Shown here one piece after another: positions 28,270-37,377 of a stretch of DNA of 64,000 nucleotides (within the stretch, counting starts at the first letter, position 1; each line of letters begins with the position of its first letter). Position numbers and translations under genes: made by a program. Under the pieces are notes generated by a model. The model made no database searches and was not told the DNA's origin. It saw nothing but the letters and a program-made list of their open reading frames with translations. Where the stretch lies: assembly GCF_002843315.1 (NCBI RefSeq), contig NZ_MVDD01000001.1, positions 538,857 to 602,856 on the forward strand, given 5' to 3'. Source of the stretch: Labilibaculum filiforme. GTDB lineage: Bacteria; Bacteroidota; Bacteroidia; Bacteroidales; Marinifilaceae.

Positions 28270-29199
28270 TTAACCCAACAACCTCTCAACCTCAATTTTA
28301 TCCTTCGCCAACTGTGCTTTTAACTCATCGAGAGAAGCAAACAATTGTTCGTTTCGAATGCGCTGATAAAAATGAATCGTGATATTTTTGAAGTAAATAT
28401 CTTTATCAAAATCTAAAATGTGAACTTCTATGGATCGATTATCCAATTGATTATTTACAGTTGGTCGTACGCCAATATTCAACATTCCCAAGTACCGTTT
28501 GTCATCCACATCTACTTTTACAGCATACACGCCATCTTTGGGTACCAATTTATAACTTTCCTGTGGATCGATATTTGCGGTTGGAAAGCCAATAGTACGT
28601 CCTAACTTTTTTCCATTGATAACATCGCCTTTAATAAAAAACCGATACCCCAAATATTTATTCGCCATTTGTATATCGCCCTCGGCAATCGAAGTTCTAA
28701 CTTTCGTAGAACTTACATTAATAGCATCCATATTGAGCACATCCTGACGCTCAATTTTGAAGTTTAATTGATCGGCAAAAATCTTTAAGTCTTCGTATTT
28801 TCCTTCTCGGTTGTGCCCAAAACGATGATCGTACCCAACCACCAGGTATTTCATTCCCAATTGTTTCACCAAAATATTCTCAACAAATTCAACGTAAGTT
28901 AATTTGGAAAATTCTTTTGTAAACGGAAAAACGACCAAATGATCGATACCAGCAGCTTCGAGTAATACCTTTTTCTCCTCTAAAGTGTTGATTAATCGCA
29001 AGCCATTATCCTCTGGATTTAGCACCAATCGTGGGTGAGGATAAAAAGTGAAAATTACCGTTTCGCCATTCACTTTTTGCGCTAATTCCTGCAAGCGACG
29101 AATCACTTTGCGATGTCCAAGGTGAACCCCATCGAAAGTACCAATAGTTACAACTGGATTAATTGCGGAGAATTTTTTTAAATCCGTATATATTTTCAT
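28270..29199 (-). CDS. ribF: Bifunctional riboflavin kinase / FAD synthetase
   Basis: Makes FMN then FAD from riboflavin and ATP. The 309 residues comprise an N-terminal nucleotidyltransferase domain (about residues 1-155; TIGTFDGVHLGHRKVI with the GxHxGH-type motif) and a C-terminal riboflavin kinase domain (about 180-305; GRTIGFPTANID and PKDGVYAVKV). It stands alone on the minus strand. No FMN riboswitch is seen upstream. Confidence 0.95.
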   Translation of the reverse strand: MKIYTDLKKFSAINPVVTIGTFDGVHLGHRKVIRRLQELAQKVNGETVIFTFYPHPRLVLNPEDNGLRLINTLEEKKVLLEAAGIDHLVVFPFTKEFSKLTYVEFVENILVKQLGMKYLVVGYDHRFGHNREGKYEDLKIFADQLNFKIERQDVLNMDAINVSSTKVRTSIAEGDIQMANKYLGYRFFIKGDVINGKKLGRTIGFPTANIDPQESYKLVPKDGVYAVKVDVDDKRYLGMLNIGVRPTVNNQLDNRSIEVHILDFDKDIYFKNITIHFYQRIRNEQLFASLDELKAQLAKDKIEVERLLG

Positions 29200-29532
29200 G
29201 TGCTGGCAAAATTATCTTATTAAAATATTCTCGTTCCTTCCCCCCTATCGCATCGCTTAATATCGCTAATCAATTGAGAATACCTCTTAATTTGTTACTG
29301 CAAAAATATGAAAATTTAAAGAACAAACTTAGCCTAAGCCCAGCGAAATAAATTTCGGACAAATGATTGACCAAAAAAGATGCCTTTATAAGGCAAGTAA
29401 GCTACTTCTATTTTGCGGGGAACAAATTAATGCAGAGCCGGAAATTATAATGATTATACAGGAAATTATTAGTAAATTTCCCGCTTAGTTTCCAAATAGA
29501 ACCAATGAACGTAAACACAGAAAACTATTCCT
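29200..29532. other. Intergenic region, ribF / thioredoxin-fold lipoprotein
   Basis: 333 bp between divergent genes. A short palindrome GCCTTTATAAGGC (29380-29392) is visible. Otherwise A+T-rich with no open frame of note; it must contain the promoters of both genes. Confidence 0.45.
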
Positions 29533-30687
29533 ATGAAAAAATTATTATTAGCCCTGCCAATTCTATTATTATGGGCTTGTAGTCAAAAAGACCTAGTTAA
29601 AGTTGAAGGCAAAATTGATAATGCCGCAGGTAAAGTATTGTACTTCGACCGATTAAATACCTCTGGTACCGAAGTATTAGACTCAATTACATTAGATGAA
29701 GAAGGTCGATTTAGATTTAAAGAAGAAAGCACCAAACCCGATTTTTATTTATTGCGCCTTTCCAATGGTAAATTAATTACCTTATTAGCAGAGCCTAACG
29801 AAAGCGTTCTTGTTTATAGCAAAAGCGAAAATATGGGGAAAGATTATATCGTTGAAGGCTCAAAAGGCTCGAAATTAGTAAAGGAGCTGAATGATAAACT
29901 GAACGAAACCAAAGATAAGCTGGAATCAATCCGTAAAGATTTGGAAGAAAAGAAAAACGATGCAGATTACTCTAGCATTTCACAAAATTTGTTGGCCAGC
30001 TATGTTGAAACTCTTCAAAGTCAAAGACAATTTTCTATTGATTTTATCATGAAAAATGCCACTTCGCTATCGAGCTATATGGCTTTGTATCAGAAGTTAG
30101 ACGATAAGACTTTTACTTTGAATGAAAACGGCGACATTCAGTTTGTTAAGATTGTTGCCTCATCGATGAAAGCTTTGTATCCTGAACACGATTACACCAA
30201 GGCAATTTTAAGTAATTTGGAGGATCTTGAAAAACGTTTGGGCAACCTAAAAATGTCTCAACTGATTCAAGAAAAAGGAAGTAACTTTCCAGATATTAGC
30301 CTTCCAAATGCCAATGGAAAAGAAGTGAGTTTAAGCTCGTTACAAGGAAAATTTATTGTATTAAGCTTTTGGGCATCACAAGATGTTAATTCTCGCAAAC
30401 AGAATGCTAACTTGAAAAAGGTTTACGATAAATTCAACAAAAAAGGATTGGAAATCTATCAGGTTTCTGTTGATCAGGATGAAAAACTATGGACCAGAGC
30501 TATAGAACAAGATCAGTTAAACTGGACCAATGTTTGCGATTTGAAAACTGGTAGTGTAAACGCTACCAGACTATACAACATTCAACAAGTTCCTGCAAAC
30601 TACCTATTGGATCAAAAAGGAGAAATTGTTGGAAAAAACCTTTTCGGATTGGCTTTAGAGGAAAAAATTGCCCAATACGTGAAGTAA
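29533..30687 (+). CDS. DUF4369/TlpA-like lipoprotein lacking the CXXC active site
   Basis: A 384-residue lipoprotein (lipobox LLWACS, lipidated C16). Layout: signal; DUF4369 beta domain (about residues 22-120); a coiled-coil linker rich in K/E (about 120-150); a helical segment; and a C-terminal thioredoxin/AhpC-TSA fold (about 250-384). The thioredoxin domain keeps the structural core (FIVLSFWAS at the active-site strand and the cis-proline motif QQVPANYLLD), but the active site, normally WCxxC, reads QDVNSRK without any cysteine. It therefore cannot act as a dithiol oxidoreductase. Probably a periplasmic binding or scaffold protein derived from TlpA-type reductases. Confidence 0.8.
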   Translation: MKKLLLALPILLLWACSQKDLVKVEGKIDNAAGKVLYFDRLNTSGTEVLDSITLDEEGRFRFKEESTKPDFYLLRLSNGKLITLLAEPNESVLVYSKSENMGKDYIVEGSKGSKLVKELNDKLNETKDKLESIRKDLEEKKNDADYSSISQNLLASYVETLQSQRQFSIDFIMKNATSLSSYMALYQKLDDKTFTLNENGDIQFVKIVASSMKALYPEHDYTKAILSNLEDLEKRLGNLKMSQLIQEKGSNFPDISLPNANGKEVSLSSLQGKFIVLSFWASQDVNSRKQNANLKKVYDKFNKKGLEIYQVSVDQDEKLWTRAIEQDQLNWTNVCDLKTGSVNATRLYNIQQVPANYLLDQKGEIVGKNLFGLALEEKIAQYVK

Positions 30688-30785
30688 GAAATTAAAATAT
30701 TAAAGTGCCTAAAGTACCTTTAAGTAGAAATACCAAATTTCGTTACTTTTGTACTTTAGGCACTTTAAGTACTTGAATATTTGAT

Positions 30786-31556
30786 ATGAACGAAAAGAAA
30801 AAAATATACTTTGCATCGGATGTACATTTGGGAGCTCCTGCTTTACGAAACAATCGCGAACGCGAAAAACTATTTGTAAAGTGGCTCGATTGGGTTAAAG
30901 ATGATGCGGAATGCATTTACCTGATGGGAGATATTTTTGATTTTTGGTTTGAATACAAGCGTGCAGTGCCAAGAGGATTTACACGTGTATTGGGTAAAAT
31001 TGCAGCAATTACCGACTCTGGTATTCCTGTGCATTTTTTTACCGGCAATCACGACATTTGGGTATTCGATTATTTACCTACCGAAGTTGGCGTAATTGTT
31101 CATCGGGATATCGTGAAAACGGAAATTAAAGGCAAAAAATTCTTTCTTGGACATGGCGATGGACTGGGACCTTTCGATAAAAATTACAAAATTCTAAAGA
31201 AAATATTTACCAGTCCTTTTTTACAATGGTCCTTTGCCCGTATTCATCCTAACTTATCGATTTGGTTAGCTCACAAATGGTCGGGACACAGCAGACTTAG
31301 AGATGGAAAAGTAGAGGCCGATGATTATCGTGGAGAGGACAAAGAATGGTTGGTGCTTTTTGCTAAGGATGAACTGAAAAAAGAACATTTCGACTACTTT
31401 GTTTTTGGGCACAGGCATTGGCCATCGGATGTTGATTTGAATGGAAAAAGCAGATACATTAATACCGGCGATTGGGTTACTCATTTTACCTATGCGGTGT
31501 TTGATGGCGAAAATATGGAAGTGAAGGAGTACGAAAAACCAAAAATTGGCTACTAA
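30786..31556 (+). CDS. lpxH: UDP-2,3-diacylglucosamine diphosphatase, LpxH family
   Basis: Cleaves UDP-2,3-diacylglucosamine to lipid X in lipid A synthesis at the inner membrane surface. The 256-residue calcineurin-like phosphoesterase shows the metal-ligand blocks FASDVHLG, LMGDIFDFWFEY, FFTGNHDIW, FLGHGDGLG and FGHRHWPS in order. Length and the FDFWFEY segment fit LpxH and its Bacteroidota relatives. It is followed 128 bp downstream by rmuC. Confidence 0.9.
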   Translation: MNEKKKIYFASDVHLGAPALRNNREREKLFVKWLDWVKDDAECIYLMGDIFDFWFEYKRAVPRGFTRVLGKIAAITDSGIPVHFFTGNHDIWVFDYLPTEVGVIVHRDIVKTEIKGKKFFLGHGDGLGPFDKNYKILKKIFTSPFLQWSFARIHPNLSIWLAHKWSGHSRLRDGKVEADDYRGEDKEWLVLFAKDELKKEHFDYFVFGHRHWPSDVDLNGKSRYINTGDWVTHFTYAVFDGENMEVKEYEKPKIGY

Positions 31557-31684
31557 GGAAAACAAAATACTAAACACTTAGAACACAAAGGGTTTTCGCG
31601 AAGACAAAAAAGAATAAAACGCTTCATCTCATAAACCAATGTAAAGATGTAGCATACTGGGTTGCTACAAATAGAATATAAAAA

Positions 31685-33058
31685 ATGGAAATATTATACA
31701 TCGCAATCGGAATTGCTAAAGGATTAATTATTGCTTGGTTAATTTTGCGAAAAAGGGTTGCGCATCAAGCAGTGCTTCATCGTGAAGAGTTATTGAAACA
31801 GGAGAATGCTTTTATTACCGAAAAAAGTGGGCTTTCGCACCAACTTTCGGTTTTGGAAGAACGTGCCAGTAACCTGCTAAAAGAAAAAACAGACTTAAAT
31901 GAGGCTGTGAATGTTGAGCGCCTAAAGAATGAAAATATGACTCGCTCTGTTTCTATATCCGCCACCGAGCGAAAAAATTTGGAAGAACGATTAACGACTC
32001 AAAAGCAAGAGCTGGAAGAACTTCAGAAAAAATTCACCACCGAATTTGAAAACATCGCCACCAAAATACTAAAGGAGAACACAAAAGAGTTTACTTCTTC
32101 GAACCAGAAGAATATGAGCGATATAATGAGCCCGATTAAGGAGAAACTAATGTCGTTTGAAAAAAAGGTGGAGGAAACTTACGATCGCGAATTGCGCGAT
32201 AAAATTAGTTTGAAGGAAGAGGTGAAAAAGCTTTACGATCTGAATTCGAAAATTAGTGATGAAGCCAATAACCTAACCAAAGCTTTAAAAGGCGATGTAA
32301 AAAAACAAGGAAATTGGGGCGAAGTAGTTTTAGAACGAATTTTAGAACGATCGGGTTTAACCAAAGGACAGGAATACGATCGTGAGGTGGTGATGCAAAA
32401 CAGCGAAGGACAAACCATTCGGCCTGACGTAATTATTCATCTTCCCGAAGAAAAACATGTGATTGTAGATTCGAAAGTATCGCTGATTGCTTATGAGCGA
32501 TATGTAAACTCGATTGGGGACGTGGATGCTGAGAAATTCCAAAAGGAACACATTGTTTCGATGAAAGCTCATGTGAAAGAATTGGCCGAAAAGCATTACC
32601 AAAGTTCGAGTTCTTTAAACTCTCCGGATTTTGTATTGATGTTTATGCCAATAGAATCGTCGTTTGCGATGGCCGTTCAGTACGATCAGGAGCTTTTTAA
32701 CTATGCTTGGGACAATAAAATTGTAATTGTGAGTCCTTCGACTTTGCTGGCAACTTTACGAACTATTGCTTCGATCTGGAAACAGGAACAACAAAACAGA
32801 AACGTGCTGGAAATTGCCAAACAAGGTGGTTTGCTTTACGACAAATTTGTTGGTTTTGTGGAGGATATGATAAAGTTGGGAAACCAGATGGAGACCTCGA
32901 AGAAAAGCTATCTGGATGCAATGAAAAAACTATATGATGGTAGCGGAAACATGGTTCGAAGAGCTGAAAACATTCGCGAATTGGGTGCCAAAGTAAAAAA
33001 GAAACTGCCTCAATCTTTAATCGATAGAATGAACGATACCGAAGCAATTGCTGAATAA
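31685..33058 (+). CDS. rmuC: DNA recombination protein RmuC
   Basis: A 457-residue protein with an N-terminal transmembrane segment (about residues 2-20), a long coiled coil (about 28-160) and a C-terminal nuclease-like domain of the PD-(D/E)XK type. The family signature is seen in KGDVKKQGNWGEVVLERILE, RPDVIIHLPEEKHVIVDSK (catalytic D and DSK) and the FMPIESSFAMA segment. RmuC proteins limit rearrangements at inverted repeats; this window contains many such repeats, though that is coincidental as far as sequence shows. A terminator follows at 33085. Confidence 0.93.
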   Translation: MEILYIAIGIAKGLIIAWLILRKRVAHQAVLHREELLKQENAFITEKSGLSHQLSVLEERASNLLKEKTDLNEAVNVERLKNENMTRSVSISATERKNLEERLTTQKQELEELQKKFTTEFENIATKILKENTKEFTSSNQKNMSDIMSPIKEKLMSFEKKVEETYDRELRDKISLKEEVKKLYDLNSKISDEANNLTKALKGDVKKQGNWGEVVLERILERSGLTKGQEYDREVVMQNSEGQTIRPDVIIHLPEEKHVIVDSKVSLIAYERYVNSIGDVDAEKFQKEHIVSMKAHVKELAEKHYQSSSSLNSPDFVLMFMPIESSFAMAVQYDQELFNYAWDNKIVIVSPSTLLATLRTIASIWKQEQQNRNVLEIAKQGGLLYDKFVGFVEDMIKLGNQMETSKKSYLDAMKKLYDGSGNMVRRAENIRELGAKVKKKLPQSLIDRMNDTEAIAE

Positions 33059-33084
33059 TTCACGCTATTAAAAATATATAAAAT

Positions 33085-33114
33085 GGGTTGCGATGGGTCG
33101 TAACCCTTTTTTTG
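33085..33114 (+). terminator. Terminator of rmuC
   Basis: GGGTTGCGA and TCGTAACCC form an 8-of-9 paired stem with loop TGGG, followed by seven T residues. Confidence 0.7.
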
Positions 33115-33611
33115 TATCAATAAATAAAAGGCAAACGTGCTGTAAGCCCTAAATCTGCTGACTGATTTTACATCAGGAGGGTCATTTATGCATCAGGAAA
33201 CCCAAATTGAGCAACAGGAGACCTAAATCGAGCAACAGGAGCAACATTTTACCAACAGGAGACTCAAATCGAGCAACAGGAGCAACATTTTACCAACAGG
33301 AGACTCAAATCGAGCAACAGGAGCACCATTTTACCAACAGAAGACTCAAATCGAGCAACAGAAGTATAGAAGCATCCATCAGGAATCAATTCGCCCGATA
33401 GGCATTCTAAATTTTCGTTTTTACCTACCAAAATATACCAAAGTCAGTTGCAATACTCCGAATATCACTCTCCTTTTTGCAAAAAAAATAAAGCCATGTA
33501 AAATAATCAACTTGTTTCTTTTGTTTAGGGATTATTGTTTTGTAGATTCATTGGCGGAAAGTGCATTGGTGTGCTTTACACTTACGTTACCAATAATTAT
33601 TAATTGCAAAA
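33115..33611. other. Intergenic region containing the 41-bp repeats
   Basis: Apart from the tandem repeats this gap holds only A+T-rich sequence and presumably the promoter of the hypothetical gene at 33612. No RNA gene or coding region is recognised. Confidence 0.5.
33209..33373. repeat. Tandem repeat with 41-bp period (20+21 bp subunits)
   Basis: Three near-identical 41-bp copies begin at 33230, 33271 and 33312; each joins GAGCAACAGGAGCAACATTT and an ACCAACAGGAGACTCAAATC-like half. A single 21-bp half copy precedes (33209-33229) and a decayed half follows. The period is not a multiple of three, and the open frame across it is accidental. It lies in the 553-bp gap between rmuC and the next gene. 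Confidence 0.9.
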
Positions 33612-34208
33612 ATGAAAGCTTTTTTCATATTCGTATTTGTTTCAATTTCAAGTGGATTGGTTTATAGTCAAACCAATGATAGATCATTTAATTTAGTTCG
33701 AGACATTGAAAAATTCTCTGAATTAATGACGGAATTAGACACCATAATTGTTTACTCGAATTTGAGTATATGCCATGGTGAACGATATGAGAAAGACATT
33801 ATAACTAAAAAGAATGATAGTGTATTTATTCAAGTTTCAATAAATGATGATTTTGATGGAAACGTTGATTACGAAAAACGAATATACGAGTATGATAAGT
33901 CAGACAGTTTGAATTTTGAAACCCTTTATTTTAAATTGCAAAAACATACTATTCCAGACCATCAGCCTTCTTTAAGATTTGAAATAATTCACAATAGAAA
34001 AGACACATTAAATCTTTTCACATACGGACTAATGGACATTATTGACGTTTCACGCTTCATTGCGAAAATTAAGAATCAGATCTATTTTGATAAAGGTTAT
34101 TATAAACCTCTTATAATCCCCAAAGAACCAGTGACATTACCTGATTCTGCAAAAAATGATTCAATTCTGTTTGATGATTTGGAGCGGTTATTTGAGGATA
34201 AAAAATAA
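33612..34208 (+). CDS. Uncharacterised secreted protein
   Basis: A 198-residue protein with a signal peptide (MKAFFIFVFVSISSGLVYSQ; cleavage likely at or near the YSQ). The rest is mixed charged alpha/beta sequence, rich in D, N and I, with one cysteine pair absent and no known motif. It stands alone between the 41-bp repeats and a palindromic element. Base use is more A+T-rich than in the neighbours. Function unknown. Confidence 0.55.
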   Translation: MKAFFIFVFVSISSGLVYSQTNDRSFNLVRDIEKFSELMTELDTIIVYSNLSICHGERYEKDIITKKNDSVFIQVSINDDFDGNVDYEKRIYEYDKSDSLNFETLYFKLQKHTIPDHQPSLRFEIIHNRKDTLNLFTYGLMDIIDVSRFIAKIKNQIYFDKGYYKPLIIPKEPVTLPDSAKNDSILFDDLERLFEDKK

Positions 34209-34321
34209 CACTTGGCAAAAACGAAATTATCAGGGACGATAATACACAGTTTGATAGTTTAGTTCAATTAATCCCGACGAGTCGGAGCCAGCAATACCCT
34301 TAAAACATCTCCATAAAAAAA

Positions 34322-34450
34322 AGGATGTCCAAAAAGTTCAATCTTATTGTCATTCTGAGCTTGTCGAAGAATTTTTATCTTTGAAAAACAGATGTTTCGA
34401 CTTCGCTCAACATGACGTTTTCGAGTGAAATTTTACTTTTTGGACATCCT
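34322..34450. repeat. Palindromic element with 16-bp perfect terminal inverted repeats
   Basis: AGGATGTCCAAAAAGT (34322-34337) and its exact complement ACTTTTTGGACATCCT (34435-34450) enclose about 97 bp. The inside has a second inverted pair, CATTCTGAGCTTGTCGAAGA and TTCGACTTCGCTCAACATGA, a motif seen in intergenic palindromes of many Bacteroidota. It sits between converging genes and may act as a terminator or be a MITE/REP-like element. Confidence 0.8.
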
Positions 34451-34456
34451 CACAGA

Positions 34457-35629
34457 TTAAATATTTTCCAAGGCACCACCAATTAAGCCTTTTAATTTTT
34501 CGATATTTTCGATACCAACTGATAATCGAATAACACCTGGCAGTGGATATTTTGCTCCCCAAACAGGTTCAACCGGCAGTAAAATGGTATCAACTTCGCC
34601 CAGTGTTGGAACCAATGGAATGGTTTCTTCCAAAGCTGCAATAAAGCGATCGCATTTCTCTCTTTTATCCTCATCAGAAACGCCTTTTATATCGAAGGTA
34701 ATCATTCCACCAAAGCCTTTATCGGCAAACAAAGCCACAGCCTCTTTTCGGGTTGGATGAGATTCTAATCCAGGATATAAAACGGTTTCAATTTTAGGAT
34801 GTTGCTCCATAAACTGCGCCAATTCCAAAGCATTCTTACAATGTTGATCGAAGCGTAATTCGAAACTTTTTAGTTGTGTTCCCAACCGGTAAGCATCATC
34901 AGGACTTAAGAAGTGACCTGCCCATTTGCGATATTCGATGGCTTCTTTCAGTAGCTCCTTATCGTTACCACAAATTACTCCGGCAGTAATATTTCCATGT
35001 CCGCTCAAATATTTAGTTACCGAATGAATGACCAAATCGGCACCATCCATCAAAGGTTTCCATAAATAAGGCGTTCCAAAAGTATTGTCGACAATTATTT
35101 TCGCTTTGTACTGCTTGGCCAAAGCCATAATTCGTTTTACATCGGCAACAATCAGCATTGGATTCGAGACCGCTTCGAAATACAAAAATTCTGGTTGAAT
35201 CTCTTTTAGCATTCGCTCGAGTTCTACAAAGTCGTATAAACCTTCCTTGGCATAAAAGCGGTGTACATCTAAATTTCTTCTTTTGATTAGAACCGTATCG
35301 ATAAAGGAATTGGTGCCTCCATAAATTTCATGAAAAAACAGCCAAGGACGAGTTGCTGCTCCTTGCTGAAAAACGGATACTGCAACATCAATAGCAGCCA
35401 TTCCTGTTTCTACCAACAAAGCCCAATTGCATCCTTCCAACTCCATAATCTGCTTCTCGGTAGCTACAACGGTTGGGTTTCTATATCTGGAATAGATATA
35501 GTCGTCTGGCTCATGATTATTTGCTGCTTCGGCAGAAAAAGCCGCCTGAGCTCGTTTTGAGTTTTGTAAATTAAAGCCAGCTTCGCGGTAAAGTGGCGTG
35601 TGCGATGCGTTGATTTCTTTTTTCTTCAT
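34457..35629 (-). CDS. Cys/Met-metabolism PLP-dependent enzyme (cystathionine gamma-synthase/lyase type)
   Basis: A 390-residue fold-type I PLP enzyme. The PLP lysine lies in HSVTKYLSGHGN; other conserved elements are SRYRNPTVVATEKQIMELEG at the N-terminus and VDNTFGTPYLWKPL. Family members make or cleave cystathionine, or split methionine or homocysteine. A C-terminal LPGVIRLSVGIENIEKL block is complete. The exact reaction cannot be settled by eye because synthases and lyases share these motifs. No SAM riboswitch is visible upstream. Confidence 0.85.
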   Translation of the reverse strand: MKKKEINASHTPLYREAGFNLQNSKRAQAAFSAEAANNHEPDDYIYSRYRNPTVVATEKQIMELEGCNWALLVETGMAAIDVAVSVFQQGAATRPWLFFHEIYGGTNSFIDTVLIKRRNLDVHRFYAKEGLYDFVELERMLKEIQPEFLYFEAVSNPMLIVADVKRIMALAKQYKAKIIVDNTFGTPYLWKPLMDGADLVIHSVTKYLSGHGNITAGVICGNDKELLKEAIEYRKWAGHFLSPDDAYRLGTQLKSFELRFDQHCKNALELAQFMEQHPKIETVLYPGLESHPTRKEAVALFADKGFGGMITFDIKGVSDEDKREKCDRFIAALEETIPLVPTLGEVDTILLPVEPVWGAKYPLPGVIRLSVGIENIEKLKGLIGGALENI

Positions 35630-35663
35630 TGTATTGTGGTTTGACGTATATTAATTTCTAACT

Positions 35664-35797
35664 ACCCCTAAATCCCCTGAAGGGGACTATCCCAGTTGGG
35701 TAACAATTTATCTTTTTTAAGCCCCTTTAGGGGTTTGGGGTATTGAAACTTTAAAACACCCCTCTCCCTGTCGGGATCTCCCATCAAAAAGGGAGAA
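35664..35797. repeat. Two dispersed palindromic elements
   Basis: An inverted pair ACCCCTAAATCCCCTGAAGG / AAGCCCCTTTAGGGGTTTGG spans 35664-35742, followed by a second element with CACCCCTCTCCCTGTCGGGA and AAAAAGGGAGAA (35757-35797). Both recur elsewhere in this window (42290-42375, 42385-42520, 44690-45000, 45345-45452). Confidence 0.75.
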
Positions 35798-35807
35798 CTC
35801 TCAAACT

Positions 35808-37175
35808 CTATCTTTTTATTACTTTTACCTTACCCCTTTTACCTTTCTCCTTTAGCAATTCATTCAATTCTTTCTCTGGCGTGATTACATCCGATTCATA
35901 GTAAAACTCTGATCGATCGATGATTTCACCAATAAATAAGATGACTAAAGAAACCGGCAAGCTCAATGCTAATTGCAAATCCAAAAGAACATATGGAATT
36001 AACAAACAAAGAATTCGTATGCTGGATAGAACTGGAAAGTAGTTCTCCTTTTTCTTTCTCAAACTTATTTTTCTCCAAATGTATAAACTTCCTTTTAGTA
36101 GAAGAATCAATTCTACTAAAATTGGCATTTCGATTAGCCACGCAAAAAATAGGATTCCTGTTAAACTTACCATTCCAGAATGAACCACAAGTTCATCTTT
36201 TCGCGTGAGGAATTTATAGACCATATCTACCGAAATCAGACTGAAAATTCCAAAGGCCATGGCTACATAAGCAAGCATCTGGTTTTGAGTGATGATTTGT
36301 AAACCTGTTAATCCCAAGAATGCAGAGAAAGAGAAAATCTCACGACTTAGCCAAGAGCCTTTTAGGTTGAGGATGAATCGCCACATGCGCCACTTCTTGC
36401 CAATATGCAAAGAGGTTAAGGCGATAGCCAAAATCGAAATTACAGCAAAAGGAACTAATGGCATTTCTATCATTCCAAATAGATGTGCTGCCTGCCAACT
36501 CACTAATCCGGCAACGGCCAAGGTGAACAATACCAGTGTCCATTCTTTATCTAACGAGACTTTCGATTTTATTTTTGGCAGATAACTTTCTAATTTTTCC
36601 GCACTAATTTCCACTGCATCTATATTTTCTATTGCCGGAGTAGAATGCTCTTCCCGCAAAGGAATTAGCTGAATGGATGGTTTGATTCCCATATTTACAA
36701 AACCAGGAGTAAGATAATTCTCCTCAATGACATCTTCCCGGCCGAACGACAAGGCGCCAACCGGACAAGCATCTACACATGCTGGATTTTTTCCCTCAGA
36801 GATTCGATCGACACAAAAATTGCATTTCTCAACAATTTTAGTGCTTTCGTTAAATTTTGGGGCATCGTACGGACAAGCCCAAGTACAATAGGTACAACCA
36901 ATGCAAGCCTCGGCATGATGAATAATAGCGCCAGTTTTTTCATCACGGCTGTAAGCCAGTGCCGGACAATTTTTCATGCAAGGTGCATCTTCGCAATGAT
37001 TGCAGGCCAATGAAAAATGAAAGACTGGTAAACCAGGATGCTTAATTTTATTGTGACAGTTTACTTCCCGCCAATTCACCAATAGATCTGTGCCGTTTTC
37101 GATGCTGCAACCTGCAACGCAAGCCATACAGCCAACACATTTATTTACGTCAAATATGAATGAGTTCTTTTCCAT
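35808..37175 (-). CDS. Fused DmsB-type 4Fe-4S subunit and DmsC-like membrane anchor
   Basis: A 455-residue fusion. The N-terminal part (about residues 1-190) carries four ferredoxin cysteine clusters: CVGCMACVAGC, CNHCEDAPCMKNCP, CIGCTYCTWACP and CNFCVDRISEGKNPACVDAC. The C-terminal part (about 215-430) has eight hydrophobic segments resembling the DmsC/NrfD-type anchor that exchanges electrons with quinone. In E. coli these are separate proteins, DmsB and DmsC. It lies downstream of the molybdopterin subunit and completes a three-function oxidoreductase. The terminal electron acceptor or donor cannot be told. Confidence 0.88.
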   Translation of the reverse strand: MEKNSFIFDVNKCVGCMACVAGCSIENGTDLLVNWREVNCHNKIKHPGLPVFHFSLACNHCEDAPCMKNCPALAYSRDEKTGAIIHHAEACIGCTYCTWACPYDAPKFNESTKIVEKCNFCVDRISEGKNPACVDACPVGALSFGREDVIEENYLTPGFVNMGIKPSIQLIPLREEHSTPAIENIDAVEISAEKLESYLPKIKSKVSLDKEWTLVLFTLAVAGLVSWQAAHLFGMIEMPLVPFAVISILAIALTSLHIGKKWRMWRFILNLKGSWLSREIFSFSAFLGLTGLQIITQNQMLAYVAMAFGIFSLISVDMVYKFLTRKDELVVHSGMVSLTGILFFAWLIEMPILVELILLLKGSLYIWRKISLRKKKENYFPVLSSIRILCLLIPYVLLDLQLALSLPVSLVILFIGEIIDRSEFYYESDVITPEKELNELLKEKGKRGKVKVIKR

Positions 37176-37377
37176 ATTATTTTACTTCCATTTCATTGTA
37201 AAAGATCCACCTATTTCGTCGCATACAGCAATACAACCACTATTAAGATTTACCATTGCGACGATTTAATTTACATCTACAATACCACGGGTTTCACCCA
37301 TGGCTATTTATGTTGAATCCCTCCGGGATATTTGAAACAATTATCAACTTTAGAAACCTTTGATCTCTTATTAATTA

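Noticed and set aside
29200..29532. FMN riboswitch upstream of ribF
   Set aside because: The conserved FMN-element sequence blocks are not visible in the leader.
33207..33401. 64-residue frame through the 41-bp repeats
   Set aside because: The period is not a multiple of three, so the translated sequence changes frame between copies; this is not a coding repeat.
35630..35807. SAM riboswitch controlling the Cys/Met PLP enzyme
   Set aside because: The 35.6-35.8 kb region holds only dispersed palindromic elements, without SAM-I or SAM-II core sequences.
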